A stretch of DNA of 57,193 nucleotides from contig JAJYLG010000012.1 of the NCBI GenBank assembly GCA_021787985.1, positions 1 to 57,193 on the forward strand, written 5' to 3'. Origin of the DNA: Chloroflexota bacterium. Lineage in GTDB: Bacteria > Chloroflexota > Dehalococcoidia > DSGV01. The notes beneath the pieces are model-generated. The model was not told the DNA's origin. It searched no databases and saw nothing but the letters and a program-made list of their open reading frames with translations. Shown piece by piece: positions 1 to 10,559 of this stretch. The first letter of the stretch is position 1. The number at the start of each line of letters is the position of its first letter. A program made the position numbers and the translations under genes.

Positions 1-1
1 C

Positions 2-814
2 GCCTGCGCCGTCGACACGGCCTGGTGGGACATGACGGCGTCAGCAGCACGCATGCCGCTGGCGGCGGCCTGGGCCGACGACGTCGCGCTGCCCGTCCAC
101 GTCAACGCCATTGTGGACGCGGCTGAAACGGCCGAGGCCGCCGAGCGGGCGCGCGCCGCGGCCAACGCGGGCTTCACCTCACTGAAGCTCAAGGCCGGCG
201 CCGGCGACCCAACGGACGATGAAACGCGGGTCCGCGTGGTGCGGGAGGCGGTGGGCGGCGGCGTCCTCCTGCGGCTCGACGCCAACGGCGCCTGGACGCG
301 CGACGTCGCGGCGGCGGCGCTCGTCCGGCTGGCACGTTATGACATCGAGCTGGTCGAGCAACCCCTGCCGCCCGACGACCTGCCTGCCATGGCCGAGCTG
401 CGGCGCGTCTCGCCGATCCCCCTGGCGGCGGACGAGGCGGTGACGGGCGAGGCGCGGGCGCGCGAGATCCTGGCGCTCGGCGCGGCCGACGTGCTGGTGC
501 TCAAGCTATCGCGGCTCGGTGGACCCACGGCCGCCCTCCAGGTCGCCGCCGCGGCTCGGGAGACCGGCGCACCGTGCATCGTCACCACGGCATTCGAGGC
601 CGGGCCCGCGCTGGCCGCGGCGCTGCACCTGGCGGCGGCCCTGCCGCGCTCCGGCCCGGCACACGGGCTGGCCACCGGCGGGCTGCTCGAGCGCGTGCTG
701 GTCGCGCCGTGGTCGGACGAGGACGCGCCGCGGCTGTCCCCACCGGCCGGACCGGGGCTCGGCGTGCGGCTGACGGGCATCGACGAGCGGGACTGGCGGC
801 CACTGTCCGCCTGA
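2..814 (+). CDS. Enolase-superfamily enzyme (MR/MLE, o-succinylbenzoate synthase-like), 5' end outside window
   Basis: The reading frame is open from base 2, and the codons before the first ATG (32) still read like the family, so the gene starts upstream of the window. The C-terminal TIM barrel shows the superfamily catalytic set: KLKAG (K-x-K base), three metal ligands in DANGAW, ELVEQP and ADEAV, and the second-side lysine in LKLSRLGG. This spacing matches o-succinylbenzoate synthase, N-acylamino acid racemase and dipeptide epimerase subgroups. The enzyme would abstract a proton alpha to a carboxylate using a divalent metal. Substrate cannot be assigned: no men genes are adjacent, and the neighbour at 962 is an HMG-CoA-lyase-type enzyme, which favours a catabolic role over menaquinone synthesis. 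Confidence 0.85.
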   Translation, partial: ACAVDTAWWDMTASAARMPLAAAWADDVALPVHVNAIVDAAETAEAAERARAAANAGFTSLKLKAGAGDPTDDETRVRVVREAVGGGVLLRLDANGAWTRDVAAAALVRLARYDIELVEQPLPPDDLPAMAELRRVSPIPLAADEAVTGEARAREILALGAADVLVLKLSRLGGPTAALQVAAAARETGAPCIVTTAFEAGPALAAALHLAAALPRSGPAHGLATGGLLERVLVAPWSDEDAPRLSPPAGPGLGVRLTGIDERDWRPLSA

Positions 815-903
815 TGCCGCGGGCGCGTCGCGGCGCGCGGGCGCGCGCCGGATAATGGGCCGCGAGAGCACCCAGGTTGAGGCCGCGCGCCCGCGCAGCC
901 CGT

Positions 904-929
904 CCCCCCGCCTGCGCGGGGGCAGGCTC
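904..929. repeat. 26-bp GC-rich palindromic repeat, copy 1
   Basis: A C-run / CCTGCG / G-run hairpin followed by CAGGCTC. The same 26 bases occur at 24566-24591 inside the NrfD-type gene. This copy is in the 147-bp spacer between the first two genes. It resembles a REP-like dispersed palindrome, but only two copies are visible here. Confidence 0.6.
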
Positions 930-961
930 CGCGAGGACAGGCGGCCGGAAGGGAACCAGCA

Positions 962-1909
962 TTGGACGTGCCACGCTCCGTCACCATCCGCGAGGAGGGG
1001 CCACGAGAAGGATTCCAGATCGAGCCGCTCATCCCCACCGAGGAAAAGGTGCGGCTGATCGACGCGCTCTCGGAGACCGGCGTCCGTTACCTCAACGTCA
1101 CCTCGTTCGTGAGCCCAAAGTGGGTGCCGCAGATGGCCGACGCCGAGGATCTGACGGCCCGGATCACGCGCCGTCCCAGCGTCACCTACGTGGCCACCTA
1201 CCTCAACCTGAAGGGGCTCGAGCGGGCGCTGGCGACGGGCCGTCTGCACTGCCCGGGGGTGCTGGCGGTTGCGGCCAGCGACCCTTTCGCGCGCAGCAAC
1301 CAGAACCGAAGCATCGACGAGATCGAGGCCGAGTACCCCTCGCTCGTGACGCGCTACCGCGAGCTCGGGCTGCCGGTCCATGGCGCAGTGATGGCCGCCT
1401 TTGGCTGCAACTTCCAGGGCGAGGTCCCGCAGGAGGACGTCCTGGCGCGCATCGCGGCGCAGGTGGAGGCGTGCCGGCAGGGCGGTGTCGCCCTCAACGA
1501 GCTGATGCTCGGCGACACGATGGGCTGGGCGAACCCGGCGCAGGTACAGCGGCTGCTCGGCGCGATCCGCGACCGCTGGCCCGACCTGAGGCTGACGCTC
1601 CACTTCCACGACACGCGCGGGCTGGGGATTGCCAACGTCCTGGCCGCGCTGGGGATGGGGATCGACACGCTCGATGCGTCGGTTGGTGGCCTGGGCGGCT
1701 GTCCGTTCGCGGGGCACAAGGGCGCCGCCGGCAACGTGGCCACGGAGGAGGTCGTCTTCCTCTGCCACGAGATGGGCATCGAGACAGGCGTGGACCTGGA
1801 CCGCATGTTGGGGTGCGCGGCGCTGGCCGAGGAGATCGTCGCCCACCCGCTGGCCAGCAAGCTGCTGCACGGCGGGAACCTGGCGAAGTACCGACAACAG
1901 CCGGCATAG
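962..1909 (+). CDS. Hydroxymethylglutaryl-CoA lyase-like enzyme (DRE-TIM metallolyase)
   Basis: A 315-residue pyruvate-carboxyltransferase-fold protein. The N-terminal IREEGPREGFQ corresponds to the family D/R-x-G-x-R-E-G-Q motif, though the usual RD pair is replaced by RE. HFHDTRG carries metal-binding histidines. The C-terminal GGLGGCPFA matches the HMG-CoA lyase signature with its catalytic cysteine. HMG-CoA lyase splits 3-hydroxy-3-methylglutaryl-CoA to acetoacetate and acetyl-CoA, the last step of leucine degradation. The convergent operon at 3101-7982 supplies carboxylase and hydratase steps of the same route. The start taken is TTG at 962; GTG at 968 is an equally possible start. Related citramalyl- or other hydroxyacyl-CoA lyases remain possible. 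Confidence 0.85.
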   Translation: MDVPRSVTIREEGPREGFQIEPLIPTEEKVRLIDALSETGVRYLNVTSFVSPKWVPQMADAEDLTARITRRPSVTYVATYLNLKGLERALATGRLHCPGVLAVAASDPFARSNQNRSIDEIEAEYPSLVTRYRELGLPVHGAVMAAFGCNFQGEVPQEDVLARIAAQVEACRQGGVALNELMLGDTMGWANPAQVQRLLGAIRDRWPDLRLTLHFHDTRGLGIANVLAALGMGIDTLDASVGGLGGCPFAGHKGAAGNVATEEVVFLCHEMGIETGVDLDRMLGCAALAEEIVAHPLASKLLHGGNLAKYRQQPA

Positions 1910-1961
1910 CGGCCGCACCGGCCGCGGCGGCACGGTGACGGGCTGAACGGAGGAAGCGGCG

Positions 1962-3104
1962 GTGAGCGAAGGGCTCCACCTGCCGAGCGAGGACTGGCTC
2001 CGCCTGCTGGGCGGCGACCCCCGCCCGTGGCTGCTCACTTCGAACGAGCCGGCCGCGCGCTGGATTGCTTTGACCGAGATCCTCGACCGCCCGCCAGACG
2101 ACCCCGAAGTCCGGGCCGCGCACGCCGAGGTCCGGCAGGACCCAGGCGTGCGCGCGCTCATCGAGCAACTCCCCGACTGGGAGGCCGACACGCAGCTCTC
2201 CGGCCACGCCAGCCCGGCCTTCGCGCCCAACCTGCTCCACCTGCTTGCGGACTTGGGTCTGCAGGCGGGCGACGACCCGCGGATCGAGCGCCTGCTCGAC
2301 TCGATGCTCGACCACCAGGAGCCGAACGGTCGCTTCGCCTCCTTCGGCCGGAGCCGGGCCTCGCCTGAGGCCGCCTGGGGTGCGCTGCTGTGCGATACCC
2401 ACGCCGTCACCGAGGCCCTGGTTCGCTACGGCCGGACGGACGACCCTCGAACCGTCGCGGCGTTGCAGCGGATGGCCGCCGACCTGGGCGACACGTCCCA
2501 GGGGCGCGCCTGGCCGTGCGTGCCGCACTCCGTCTCCGGGTTTCGCGGCCCGGGCCGCAAGTCGGATTTCTGCCCGCAGGTCACGCTCGAAGCGCTCCGC
2601 ACCTTCGCCCGCCTCCCCGCGGCCGGCCAGCCGCACGGCCTGTTCGAGGCCGCGCGCGTCTCGCTGCGGGCATGGAGCGCACGAGGTGCGGAGAAGCCCT
2701 ATCTGTTCGGCCACGGCATGCGGTTCAAGACGGCCAAGTGGCCGATGTTCTGGTACGACGTCCACTGGGTGCTCGACACGTTAAGCCGTTACCCGGAGCT
2801 ATGGCGTGAGCCGGCCGCTCAGCCCGCCGACCGGACTGCCATGGCGGAGCTGGCCGCCTGTCTGGTCGCCTACAACTTCAACCCCGACGGTTGCGTCACC
2901 CCCCGTTCCTGCTACCGAGGCTTCGAGCGCTTCTCGTTCGGGCAGAAGAAGACCCCCTCGCCGTTCGCAACGGCGCGCCTGATCGCCGTGCTCCACCGCC
3001 TCGGCGACCTGGCCGGCGAGATCGAGACCGTGGACGTGCTGACGCTGTTTAGCTCGAAAGGCCGCTCGGCCGTCGCTCTGCCGCCCAGACCGTCGCGCGC
3101 TTAG
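1962..3104 (+). CDS. Alpha-alpha-toroid (prenyltransferase/squalene-cyclase-like) protein of unknown function
   Basis: A 380-residue soluble protein starting at GTG 1962 behind a GGAGG-type site (about 1948). It has repeated helical hairpins with motifs such as NLLHLLADLG, DHQEPNGRFASF and WPMFWYDVHWVLDTLSRYP, typical of terpenoid-cyclase/prenyltransferase toroid folds. I see no DxDD cyclase motif and no signal peptide, so enzymatic cyclase activity is not supported. The last 4 bases overlap the 3' end of the convergent biotin-carboxylase gene. Proteins of this type are usually annotated as hypothetical in Chloroflexota and Actinobacteria. Confidence 0.75.
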   Translation: MSEGLHLPSEDWLRLLGGDPRPWLLTSNEPAARWIALTEILDRPPDDPEVRAAHAEVRQDPGVRALIEQLPDWEADTQLSGHASPAFAPNLLHLLADLGLQAGDDPRIERLLDSMLDHQEPNGRFASFGRSRASPEAAWGALLCDTHAVTEALVRYGRTDDPRTVAALQRMAADLGDTSQGRAWPCVPHSVSGFRGPGRKSDFCPQVTLEALRTFARLPAAGQPHGLFEAARVSLRAWSARGAEKPYLFGHGMRFKTAKWPMFWYDVHWVLDTLSRYPELWREPAAQPADRTAMAELAACLVAYNFNPDGCVTPRSCYRGFERFSFGQKKTPSPFATARLIAVLHRLGDLAGEIETVDVLTLFSSKGRSAVALPPRPSRA

Positions 3105-5118
3105 CTGTCCGCCTGCCCGTCCCCTGCGGGCTGACCGTCGAGCATGACCAGCACCTGGCCGGCGGCGACCTGCTCGCCCGCCGATACGGCGACGCGCACG
3201 ACCACCCCGTCATGCGGCGCCTCGACCGGCAGCTCCATCTTCATCGCCTCGAGCACGGCGAGCTTCTGGCCTTTGCTCACCCGCTCGCCCTCCTGCACGC
3301 GCACCGCCACCACCAGCCCGGGCACGGGCGCCGTGCAGCTCCCCGCCGCCTCGAGCTCGTCGGTCTCGGCGAAGCGGGGCAGCTCCCGGAAGTCCACCTG
3401 CCCGGCCGGCCCGTTCACGTAGTACACGTCGCCAGCGTGGTGCACGTCCAGCGTGTGCCGCAGGCCGTCCAGCTCGAACGCCATCCGCTCCGGATTCGCG
3501 GCCACGATGCGCAGCTCGTGCGACTCGCCGTCCAGCCGCAACTCCGTCCCGGCCCGGTCGAAGGCGTACGCCACCCGAATGCGCTCTCCCTCCGCTTCGA
3601 GCGCGGTCTGGTGGAGCTGGCTGCGGACGTTGCGCCAGCCGGAAGGGATTGTCCGCAGGACCCGGGCGGTCGCCCGCCGCTCACGCTCGCCGGCCAGGGC
3701 GGCCGCGACGGCATAGACGCGCCGCGTCTGCGCATCGACCAGCGGCTCCAGCAGTTCCGGATGGCGCTCGATGAGCTCCGTGTCGACCTCGCCCGCGAGA
3801 AACTCCGGGTGACGCAGGACGCGCACCAGCAGGTCGCGGTTGGTGCGCACGCCGTGGATCCGCATCCCGGAGAGCGCGGCCGCCAGCCGGGCCGCCGCCT
3901 CCTCGCGCGTCGGCGCATGAACGATCAGCTTCGCCAGCATCGGATCGAAGTAGGCGCTGACCTCGTATCCGGCCACGACGCCGTCGTCGACCCGCACTCC
4001 GGGCACGGCGGCGTGCCCGTAGCGCAGCAGCGTGCCGGTGGAGGGCAGGAAGCCGGCCGCCGGGTCCTCGGCATAGAGCCGCGCTTCGATGGCGTGCCCT
4101 TCCTGAGTCACCTCCCCCTCGTAGAATGGCAAGCGCTCGCCCCGCGCCACCAGGAGCTGCAGCCGGACCAGGTCGAGCCCGGTCACCGCCTCGGTCACGG
4201 GGTGCTCCACCTGGAGACGGGTGTTCATCTCCAGGAAGAAGAACTCGCCGTTCCAGTAAAGGAACTCGACCGTCCCCGCGTTGGTGTAGCCGATGGCGCG
4301 CGCCGCGGCCACGGCGGCAGCCGCCATGCGCTCGCGCAGGTCCGGGTCGACGACCGGGGAAGGCGACTCCTCGATCACTTTCTGATGGCGGCGCTGGACA
4401 GAGCACTCGCGCTCGAACAGGTGGCAGACGTTGCCGTGATGGTCGGCGAAGACCTGGACCTCGATGTGCCGCGCCCGCTCCAGGTAGCGCTCGAGGAAGA
4501 CGGCGCCATCGCCAAAGGCGCTGAGCGCCTCGCGCTCGCCGGACCGCACCGCCTCCACCAGCTCGCGCGCGTCTCGAACGATGTGCATGCCCTTGCCGCC
4601 GCCGCCGGCCGACGCCTTCACCAGGAGCGGGAACCCCTCCTGCCCGGCGGCGTGGACGAGCTGCGTTTCGGTCAGGCCCGATGCTTCCACGTGCGGCAGC
4701 ACCGGGACGCCCGCCCCTCGCATCAGCCGCTTCGCCTCGACTTTCGAGCCCATGGCGCGGATCGCCGCCGGCGGCGGGCCGACGAAGACGAGCCCCGCGT
4801 CGACGCACGCCTGCGCGAAGGCCGCGTTCTCGGCGAGGAAGCCGTAGCCCGGGTGGACGGCGTCCGCGCCCGCGAGTCGAGCGGCCTCGACCATCCGGCC
4901 GATGTCCAGGTAGGTCTCGCTGCTCGCGCTCCCAGCCAGCGGGACGGCCACGTCTGCCTCGGCCACGAACGGCGCCTCGCGATCCGGTTCGGCGTACACG
5001 GCGATGGTCGCGATGCCCATCTCGCGGGCGGTGCGCGTGATGCGGCGCGCGATCTCGCCGCGGTTGGCGATGAGCAGCCGCCGGATCGGCCGTGGGGTGC
5101 CCTGCTCGTCCATCGCCG

Positions 5119-5122
<4 letters not shown>
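3101..5122 (-). CDS. Acyl-CoA carboxylase alpha subunit (biotin carboxylase + BCCP), methylcrotonyl-CoA carboxylase-like
   Basis: A 673-residue subunit. The N-terminal biotin carboxylase domain has [13 protein letters not shown], the ATP-grasp loop [10 protein letters not shown] and the catalytic [15 protein letters not shown] middle BT-like region follows, and the C-terminal biotinyl domain carries the biotinylation motif LEAMKME about 50 residues from the end. It carboxylates its own biotin using ATP and bicarbonate, then hands the carboxyl to the beta subunit. The start is GTG 5122, overlapping the TGA of the upstream beta-subunit gene (GTGA), so translation is coupled. Substrate (3-methylcrotonyl-, propionyl- or geranyl-CoA) is inferred from neighbours: the hydratases and the HMG-CoA-lyase homologue point to leucine/isovalerate breakdown. 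Confidence 0.92.
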
Positions 5123-6714
<1,592 letters not shown>

Positions 6715-6734
6715 GGTGCCCCCGGCCTCCGCGG

Positions 6735-7193
6735 CTACCCGCGCGCGGCCTCAGCCTCGGCCACGGCGCGTGATTTCATCAGCACCTTCCACACGCCGGT
6801 CGCGCAGAGGTCGCCGCCCGCCTTGCGGACCTCCTGGCGGAACGTCAGCACGCCGCCCGGCCCCCGGTCCTGCTTCTCGACGATCTCCACCTCCACGTGG
6901 ATCGTGTCGCCGATGAAAGTGGGCGCCGTGAAGCGGATGTTGTCGATCCCGTAGAACGCGACGAACACGTCGGGCGAGATCGGCACCAGCCCCGAGGCGA
7001 TGGTGAGCACCAGCATCCCGTGAGCGATCCGCTGCCCGAACTGGCTCCGCTTCGAGTACTCCACGTCGACGTGCAGGGGGTACCAATCGCCCGACACGCC
7101 GGCGAAGTTGACGATGTCAGCCTCGGTCAGGGTGCGCCCGCGCGAGACGAAGCGCTCCCCGACCTGGTAGTCCTCATAGTACCGGTCCAGCAT
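6735..7193 (-). CDS. MaoC-like hot-dog dehydratase
   Basis: A 152-residue single hot-dog domain. It starts [38 protein letters not shown]: the Asp/His hydratase-2 dyad is in the GDWYPLHVD segment, followed by [15 protein letters not shown]. The family hydrates 2-enoyl-CoAs. The start codon sits directly after the TAG of the upstream enoyl-CoA hydratase with no spacer, and the carboxylase beta gene follows 20 bp downstream, so it belongs to the acyl-CoA operon. It may act on a branched enoyl-CoA such as methylglutaconyl-CoA or mesaconyl-CoA, but the exact substrate is not visible. Confidence 0.88.
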   Translation of the reverse strand: MLDRYYEDYQVGERFVSRGRTLTEADIVNFAGVSGDWYPLHVDVEYSKRSQFGQRIAHGMLVLTIASGLVPISPDVFVAFYGIDNIRFTAPTFIGDTIHVEVEIVEKQDRGPGGVLTFRQEVRKAGGDLCATGVWKVLMKSRAVAEAEAARG

Positions 7194-7982
7194 CTAGACC
7201 CCCTTCCACCGCGGTTCGCGCTTCTCGCGGAACGCTGCCAGACCCTCCTGCGCGTCCTCCGACAGCAGCAGGATAGAGAGCTGCGACTGCAGGTAGCGCA
7301 ACGCGTCGCCAAAGCTCATGTCTTGCGCCGTGTAGAACGCGTCTTTGCCCAGCCGCGTCGCCGCGGGCGACTTGGATGCGAGCGTGCGCGCGAGCGCGGC
7401 GACCTCCTCGTCCAGCCGATCCTCGGGGACCGCGCGTGTGATCAGCCCCATCGCTTCGGCCTCCGCCGCGCCGACACGCCGTCCCGTGAACAGCAGGTCA
7501 AGCAGCCGGCGGCGCGGCAGGCCGCGCGCGAGCACGGCGGTGATCATCATCGGGAAGATGCCGACGTCGATCTCCGGGGTGGCGAAGACGGCGCTATCGG
7601 CCGCGATGACGAAGTCGCAGGCGGCCATCAGCCCGAGCCCGCCAGCCAGCGCGTAGCCGCGGACCTTGGCGATCACCATCTTGCCGAGCTGCGCAATCAC
7701 CTCATTGAGCCGGACGAAGCGGTCGCGCTCCAGGTGTTCCAGGAACTTCGAGGTGTCGGCGCTCATGCGGCCGAGGTCCGCGCCGGCGGAGAACGCGCGG
7801 CTGCCGGCGCCGGTCAGCACGACGACGCGCGTGGTCCGGTCATCGCGCGCCCGCGCGAGGCAGTCGAGCAGTTCCTCGATGGTCTCAGGCGAGAGGGCGT
7901 TCATGCGGTCCGGACGGTTGATGGTCAGGGTGCCGATCCCGTCCGGACTCACTTCCCACAGGACGTTCTGGTAGGCGGCCAC
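7194..7982 (-). CDS. Enoyl-CoA hydratase/isomerase (crotonase family)
   Basis: A 262-residue crotonase. It has TLTINRPDRMNALS, the first oxyanion segment AFSAGADLGRMS, the second KVRGYALAGGLGLMAACDFVIA, and PEIDVGIFPMM with the acidic catalytic position. It probably hydrates an enoyl- or methylglutaconyl-CoA. I chose GTG at 7982 because homology begins at VAAYQNVLWEV and a G-rich site lies about 6 bases upstream. The longer open frame reaching 8660 runs into transposase and terminase relics and is not part of this protein. First gene of the minus-strand acyl-CoA operon. Confidence 0.9.
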   Translation of the reverse strand: MAAYQNVLWEVSPDGIGTLTINRPDRMNALSPETIEELLDCLARARDDRTTRVVVLTGAGSRAFSAGADLGRMSADTSKFLEHLERDRFVRLNEVIAQLGKMVIAKVRGYALAGGLGLMAACDFVIAADSAVFATPEIDVGIFPMMITAVLARGLPRRRLLDLLFTGRRVGAAEAEAMGLITRAVPEDRLDEEVAALARTLASKSPAATRLGKDAFYTAQDMSFGDALRYLQSQLSILLLSEDAQEGLAAFREKREPRWKGV

Positions 7983-8145
7983 CGACGTACCCCCCGGTCG
8001 GGTCGGCGCAAACCCGCCGTCCCCGCTGGTGGCATCGTGCGGCGCGGCCCGCGCAGGGTCAAGCCGTGCAGCAGCGCGCCCGCGGCCGCGCGGCGGCATG
8101 GATCGGCATCGCGAGCAGCGGATCTCACGGCAGGTCAGCCCGCCT

Positions 8146-8340
8146 GCGACGGACCGCCAGGTGCCGACCCAGCGCCGAAGCGCTTTACCAACCGCTAGCC
8201 GCACCGCAATCAGATGCGTCGGTGTCTCATGACCGCCGAGGGCAGAGCACTGTACAAGAAACGCAAACAGACCGTCGAGCAGGTCTTCGGCGAGATCAAG
8301 GGAGCGCGCGGCTTCTGTCAATTCCTGCGTGGCGGCGTCG
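8146..8340 (+). pseudogene. IS1182-family transposase C-terminal remnant
   Basis: The segment from ATG 8214 encodes LMTAEGRALYKKRKQTVE then VFGEIKGARGFCQFL, which is the C-terminal DDE-transposase block (T-x-EGRALY-x-xRK-x-x-VEP-VFGxIK-xxRGF). A possible earlier piece, ATDRQVPTQR, sits in another frame at about 8140-8170. The rest of the element is gone and no terminal inverted repeats are visible. It abuts a terminase relic running the other way, so insertion or recombination has joined two mobile-element fragments. Confidence 0.7.
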
Positions 8341-8344
8341 ACGG

Positions 8345-8933
8345 CGCCGCAGAGCGACAACTCCGGGTCGAAGACGAACTGCGCGCGGCGCCGGCCCACG
8401 GTGCCATTGGTCAGGATCGCCCAGTTCTCGAGGTTCCACTCGTGGAGCTCATCAACCACGAGGAAGCAGATGTTCTTGCCGTCGAGCTTGCCCGCGGGAG
8501 CGGCGACGCGCTCGAAACGTCCCGGCCGTCCTCTTGGGCGGACCTCCCGGCGTAGCGGTCCGTGGCCTCCCCGGGCACCGACGGCAACTCGCACATCAGC
8601 TTCGCGGCGTTGAAGACGATGGCGGCCTGGCGGTCCGACGCCGCCGCGCATACCGCCCAAGGGTCAGCTTCGTCGGGGCCGACTATGAGGTGGTAGAGGG
8701 CCACGGCGGCGATCATCGTGCACTTCCCGTTCTTCTTCGGGATGCCGAGCAGGCTCCAGCGGTAGCGGAGGTTCCCCTTCGCGTCGCAGGCGTAGATCTC
8801 GTTGATCCAGTCCTTCTGCCACGGCATGAGCCGGAACGGCCGGCCGATGTGCTCGCCAGAGGGCAGAACGCAGCTCGCCCCCGATCCATGCGGTCACGTG
8901 GGAGCCGTAGGAGTACCAACGACGGGCGGCCAT
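8345..8933 (-). pseudogene. Phage terminase large subunit, truncated and frameshifted
   Basis: Reading the minus strand, the start at 8933 gives ARRWYSYGSHVTAWIGGE. After a frame change near 8870 it continues GRPFRLMPWQKDWINEIY, RYRWSLLGIPKKNGKCT (Walker-A-like ATPase loop) and AAASDRQAAIVFNAAKLM. After another change near 8545 it continues ICFLVVDELHEWN (Walker-B-like) and AILTNGTVGRR. This is the ATPase half of a P27-associated TerL. The nuclease half is missing, cut at the transposase relic near 8345. At least two frameshifts plus truncation mean it is not functional. Confidence 0.75.
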
Positions 8934-8976
8934 GCGTCGAACCTACCATCACCCGCGAGAGTGCGGCGCTGTTACG

Positions 8977-9864
8977 ATGGCGGTGATGAGCCTTCCGGCG
9001 GACGACCCCCTGGTGAGAGCGCTTCAGCAGGTCGATCCCCTGCCTGATGACCGCGGCTCGGCACCAGCGCTGCTTTACCACTACACGTCGGCAGACGGGC
9101 TGATCGGGATCCTCTCTTCGGGCGAAGTGTGGGCCACTCATGCTCAGTCGATGAACGATGCGTCTGAGGTTTCCTTCGCGGCTGACACCGTGGCGCTGGC
9201 GGTCACTGGCGAGCGCGGCCGTCTAGCAGAGAGGCCGTGGGAGGCTTTCCTGGAGGAATGCGAGCATCTGTGCCACACGCACGACCTGCTACTTCTGCCG
9301 TTCTTCGCCTGCTTCTGTGAAGACGGCGACCTCTTATCCCAATGGCGAGCATATGGCGAAGGCTCGGGATTCTCAATAGGGTTCGAAGCGTCAGCGCTTC
9401 CGTCTTTGACGATGCCCAATGTCATGCGTACCCAGCTTCTACGGGTGGTCTATGACCCTGCGCACCAGCGGGATCGTGTTATGAAGGGACTTGCCAGGAC
9501 GAGAGAGGTTTTCGAGAAACTGGGAGCAGAGCCGGCAAGGTTGCATTTCTGGGTGAACGAACTCCTCCCGATGCTTTGTTCTTTCAAGCACCCAGCGTTC
9601 GCCGAAGAGCGCGAGTGGAGACTTGCTTCGCTCCAATGGAACATCGTGGTCCCGGAGGCTATCGGCGTGGAGTTCCGTTCCCGGGCGGGTCTGGTAATCC
9701 CGTTCGCCCGTTTCTCGGGGAGTGGAGGACTACCCATTCGCGCCCTGGGGTATGGTCCACGAGCAAGCCCGGAGCAGGTAGAGAGACAAGTGGGGCTTCT
9801 GGTTGAGCGGTACGGATACGGAACCGTTCCCATCACTTCCTCGTACGCCCCGCTTCGGTCATGA
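8977..9864 (+). CDS. DUF2971 domain protein
   Basis: A 295-residue soluble protein. It has LYHYTSADGLIGILSSGEVW, a conserved ND pair in SMNDASEVSFA, FFACFCEDGDLLSQWRAYG and GSGFSIGFE, and EEREWRLA. This order of motifs is DUF2971, a family scattered in phages, islands and defence contexts, with no proven enzymatic role known to me. Start ATG 8977 is preferred over the open codons from 8932 because homology starts at about LPADDP; ATG 8986 is also possible. It is intact while the flanking terminase genes are decayed, and it sits between TerS and TerL relics on the opposite strand. The base composition looks less GC-rich than its neighbours. Confidence 0.8.
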   Translation: MAVMSLPADDPLVRALQQVDPLPDDRGSAPALLYHYTSADGLIGILSSGEVWATHAQSMNDASEVSFAADTVALAVTGERGRLAERPWEAFLEECEHLCHTHDLLLLPFFACFCEDGDLLSQWRAYGEGSGFSIGFEASALPSLTMPNVMRTQLLRVVYDPAHQRDRVMKGLARTREVFEKLGAEPARLHFWVNELLPMLCSFKHPAFAEEREWRLASLQWNIVVPEAIGVEFRSRAGLVIPFARFSGSGGLPIRALGYGPRASPEQVERQVGLLVERYGYGTVPITSSYAPLRS

Positions 9865-9868
9865 GACT

Positions 9869-10141
9869 CTATGCCATTCGATGAGGCTGCCGCCGCGCAC
9901 GCTTGGCATCGAGGTCCTCCTTCGCGGCCTGCTCCCGGAGATAGGTCACGCCGAGCCGCAGGCGTGCGAGAGGGGTCATGCCGAAGTGCTCCTCGGCACG
10001 GGCGATCTCCCGGTTCAGGTCGCGAAGGCGCCTGAAGAGCGGGTTCAGCATCACCTGCTCGTGGCTCCCCTTCACCAGCGGCGGCCGCGTCTGGCCGCTC
10101 GCCCTGATCTCCACGGCTGGGCTGCTGATCTCGCTCGCCAC
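9869..10141 (-). pseudogene. Phage terminase small subunit (P27 family), N-terminally truncated
   Basis: A 90-residue frame with NPLFRRLRDLNREIARAEEHFGMTPLARLRLGV, the C-terminal P27 TerS signature (helical oligomerisation segment, then xxFGLTPxxRxRL). The family normally runs about 130-160 residues, so the DNA-binding N-terminus is missing or out of frame upstream of 10141. It lies on the same strand and upstream of the TerL relic, the normal TerS-TerL order, with the DUF2971 gene inserted between them. Confidence 0.6.
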
Positions 10142-10290
10142 ACTCCGCGCCGCCCGCCGCTAGAAGTGCGACGTGCCCCCTTGGCTACGGAGAAGAGACC
10201 AGTTGCGAGTTTCCCCTCCAAATGCACTAATGCTGACCCGACGTCCGACCGATAGCGTGCCCGAGGCGGTACGAGGAGGAGCACCCACCG

Positions 10291-10470
10291 ATGTTGCTCT
10301 CGACGTCCACGCGCCGCGGGCCGGGCCAGCTCATTCGGGACGAGGAGGGACAGTCACTCGTCGAGTACGCGTTCGTCGTAATGCTGGTGGCGCTCGTCTG
10401 CGTCGGTGCGCTGACGGCGATCGGATTCTGGCTCTCGGGCCACCTTTCGAGCTTCGCGGGCACGTTCTAG
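10291..10470 (+). CDS. Flp/Fap-type pilin (orphan)
   Basis: A 59-residue protein from ATG 10291 behind an AGGAGG-type site at 10274-10281. A short basic leader ends in RDEEGQSLVEYAF, the Flp pilin processing and assembly motif (G/x-x-x-x-E-Y). A single hydrophobic helix, VVMLVALVCVGALTAIG, and a short tail follow. It would be a prepilin cleaved by a TadV/CpaA-type peptidase. No tad/cpa genes are in the window, so it depends on machinery elsewhere or is a leftover. Confidence 0.8.
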   Translation: MLLSTSTRRGPGQLIRDEEGQSLVEYAFVVMLVALVCVGALTAIGFWLSGHLSSFAGTF

Positions 10471-10559
10471 CGGCGTACGCCTGCCCGGGCGCGCACCAAC
10501 TCTGTCCCGCGGTCTCTCGCGGGCGATAGCAAGGGAACCGGCACCGGCCTGCTATGCCC

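Noticed and set aside
506-2410. 634-codon minus-strand frame across the first two genes
   Set aside because: It spans two unrelated plus-strand genes with clear catalytic motifs. No domain on the minus strand.
7983-8660. N-terminal extension of the enoyl-CoA hydratase frame to 8660
   Set aside because: The extension is made of antisense transposase and terminase sequence. Crotonase homology starts at about 7982 with its own ribosome site.
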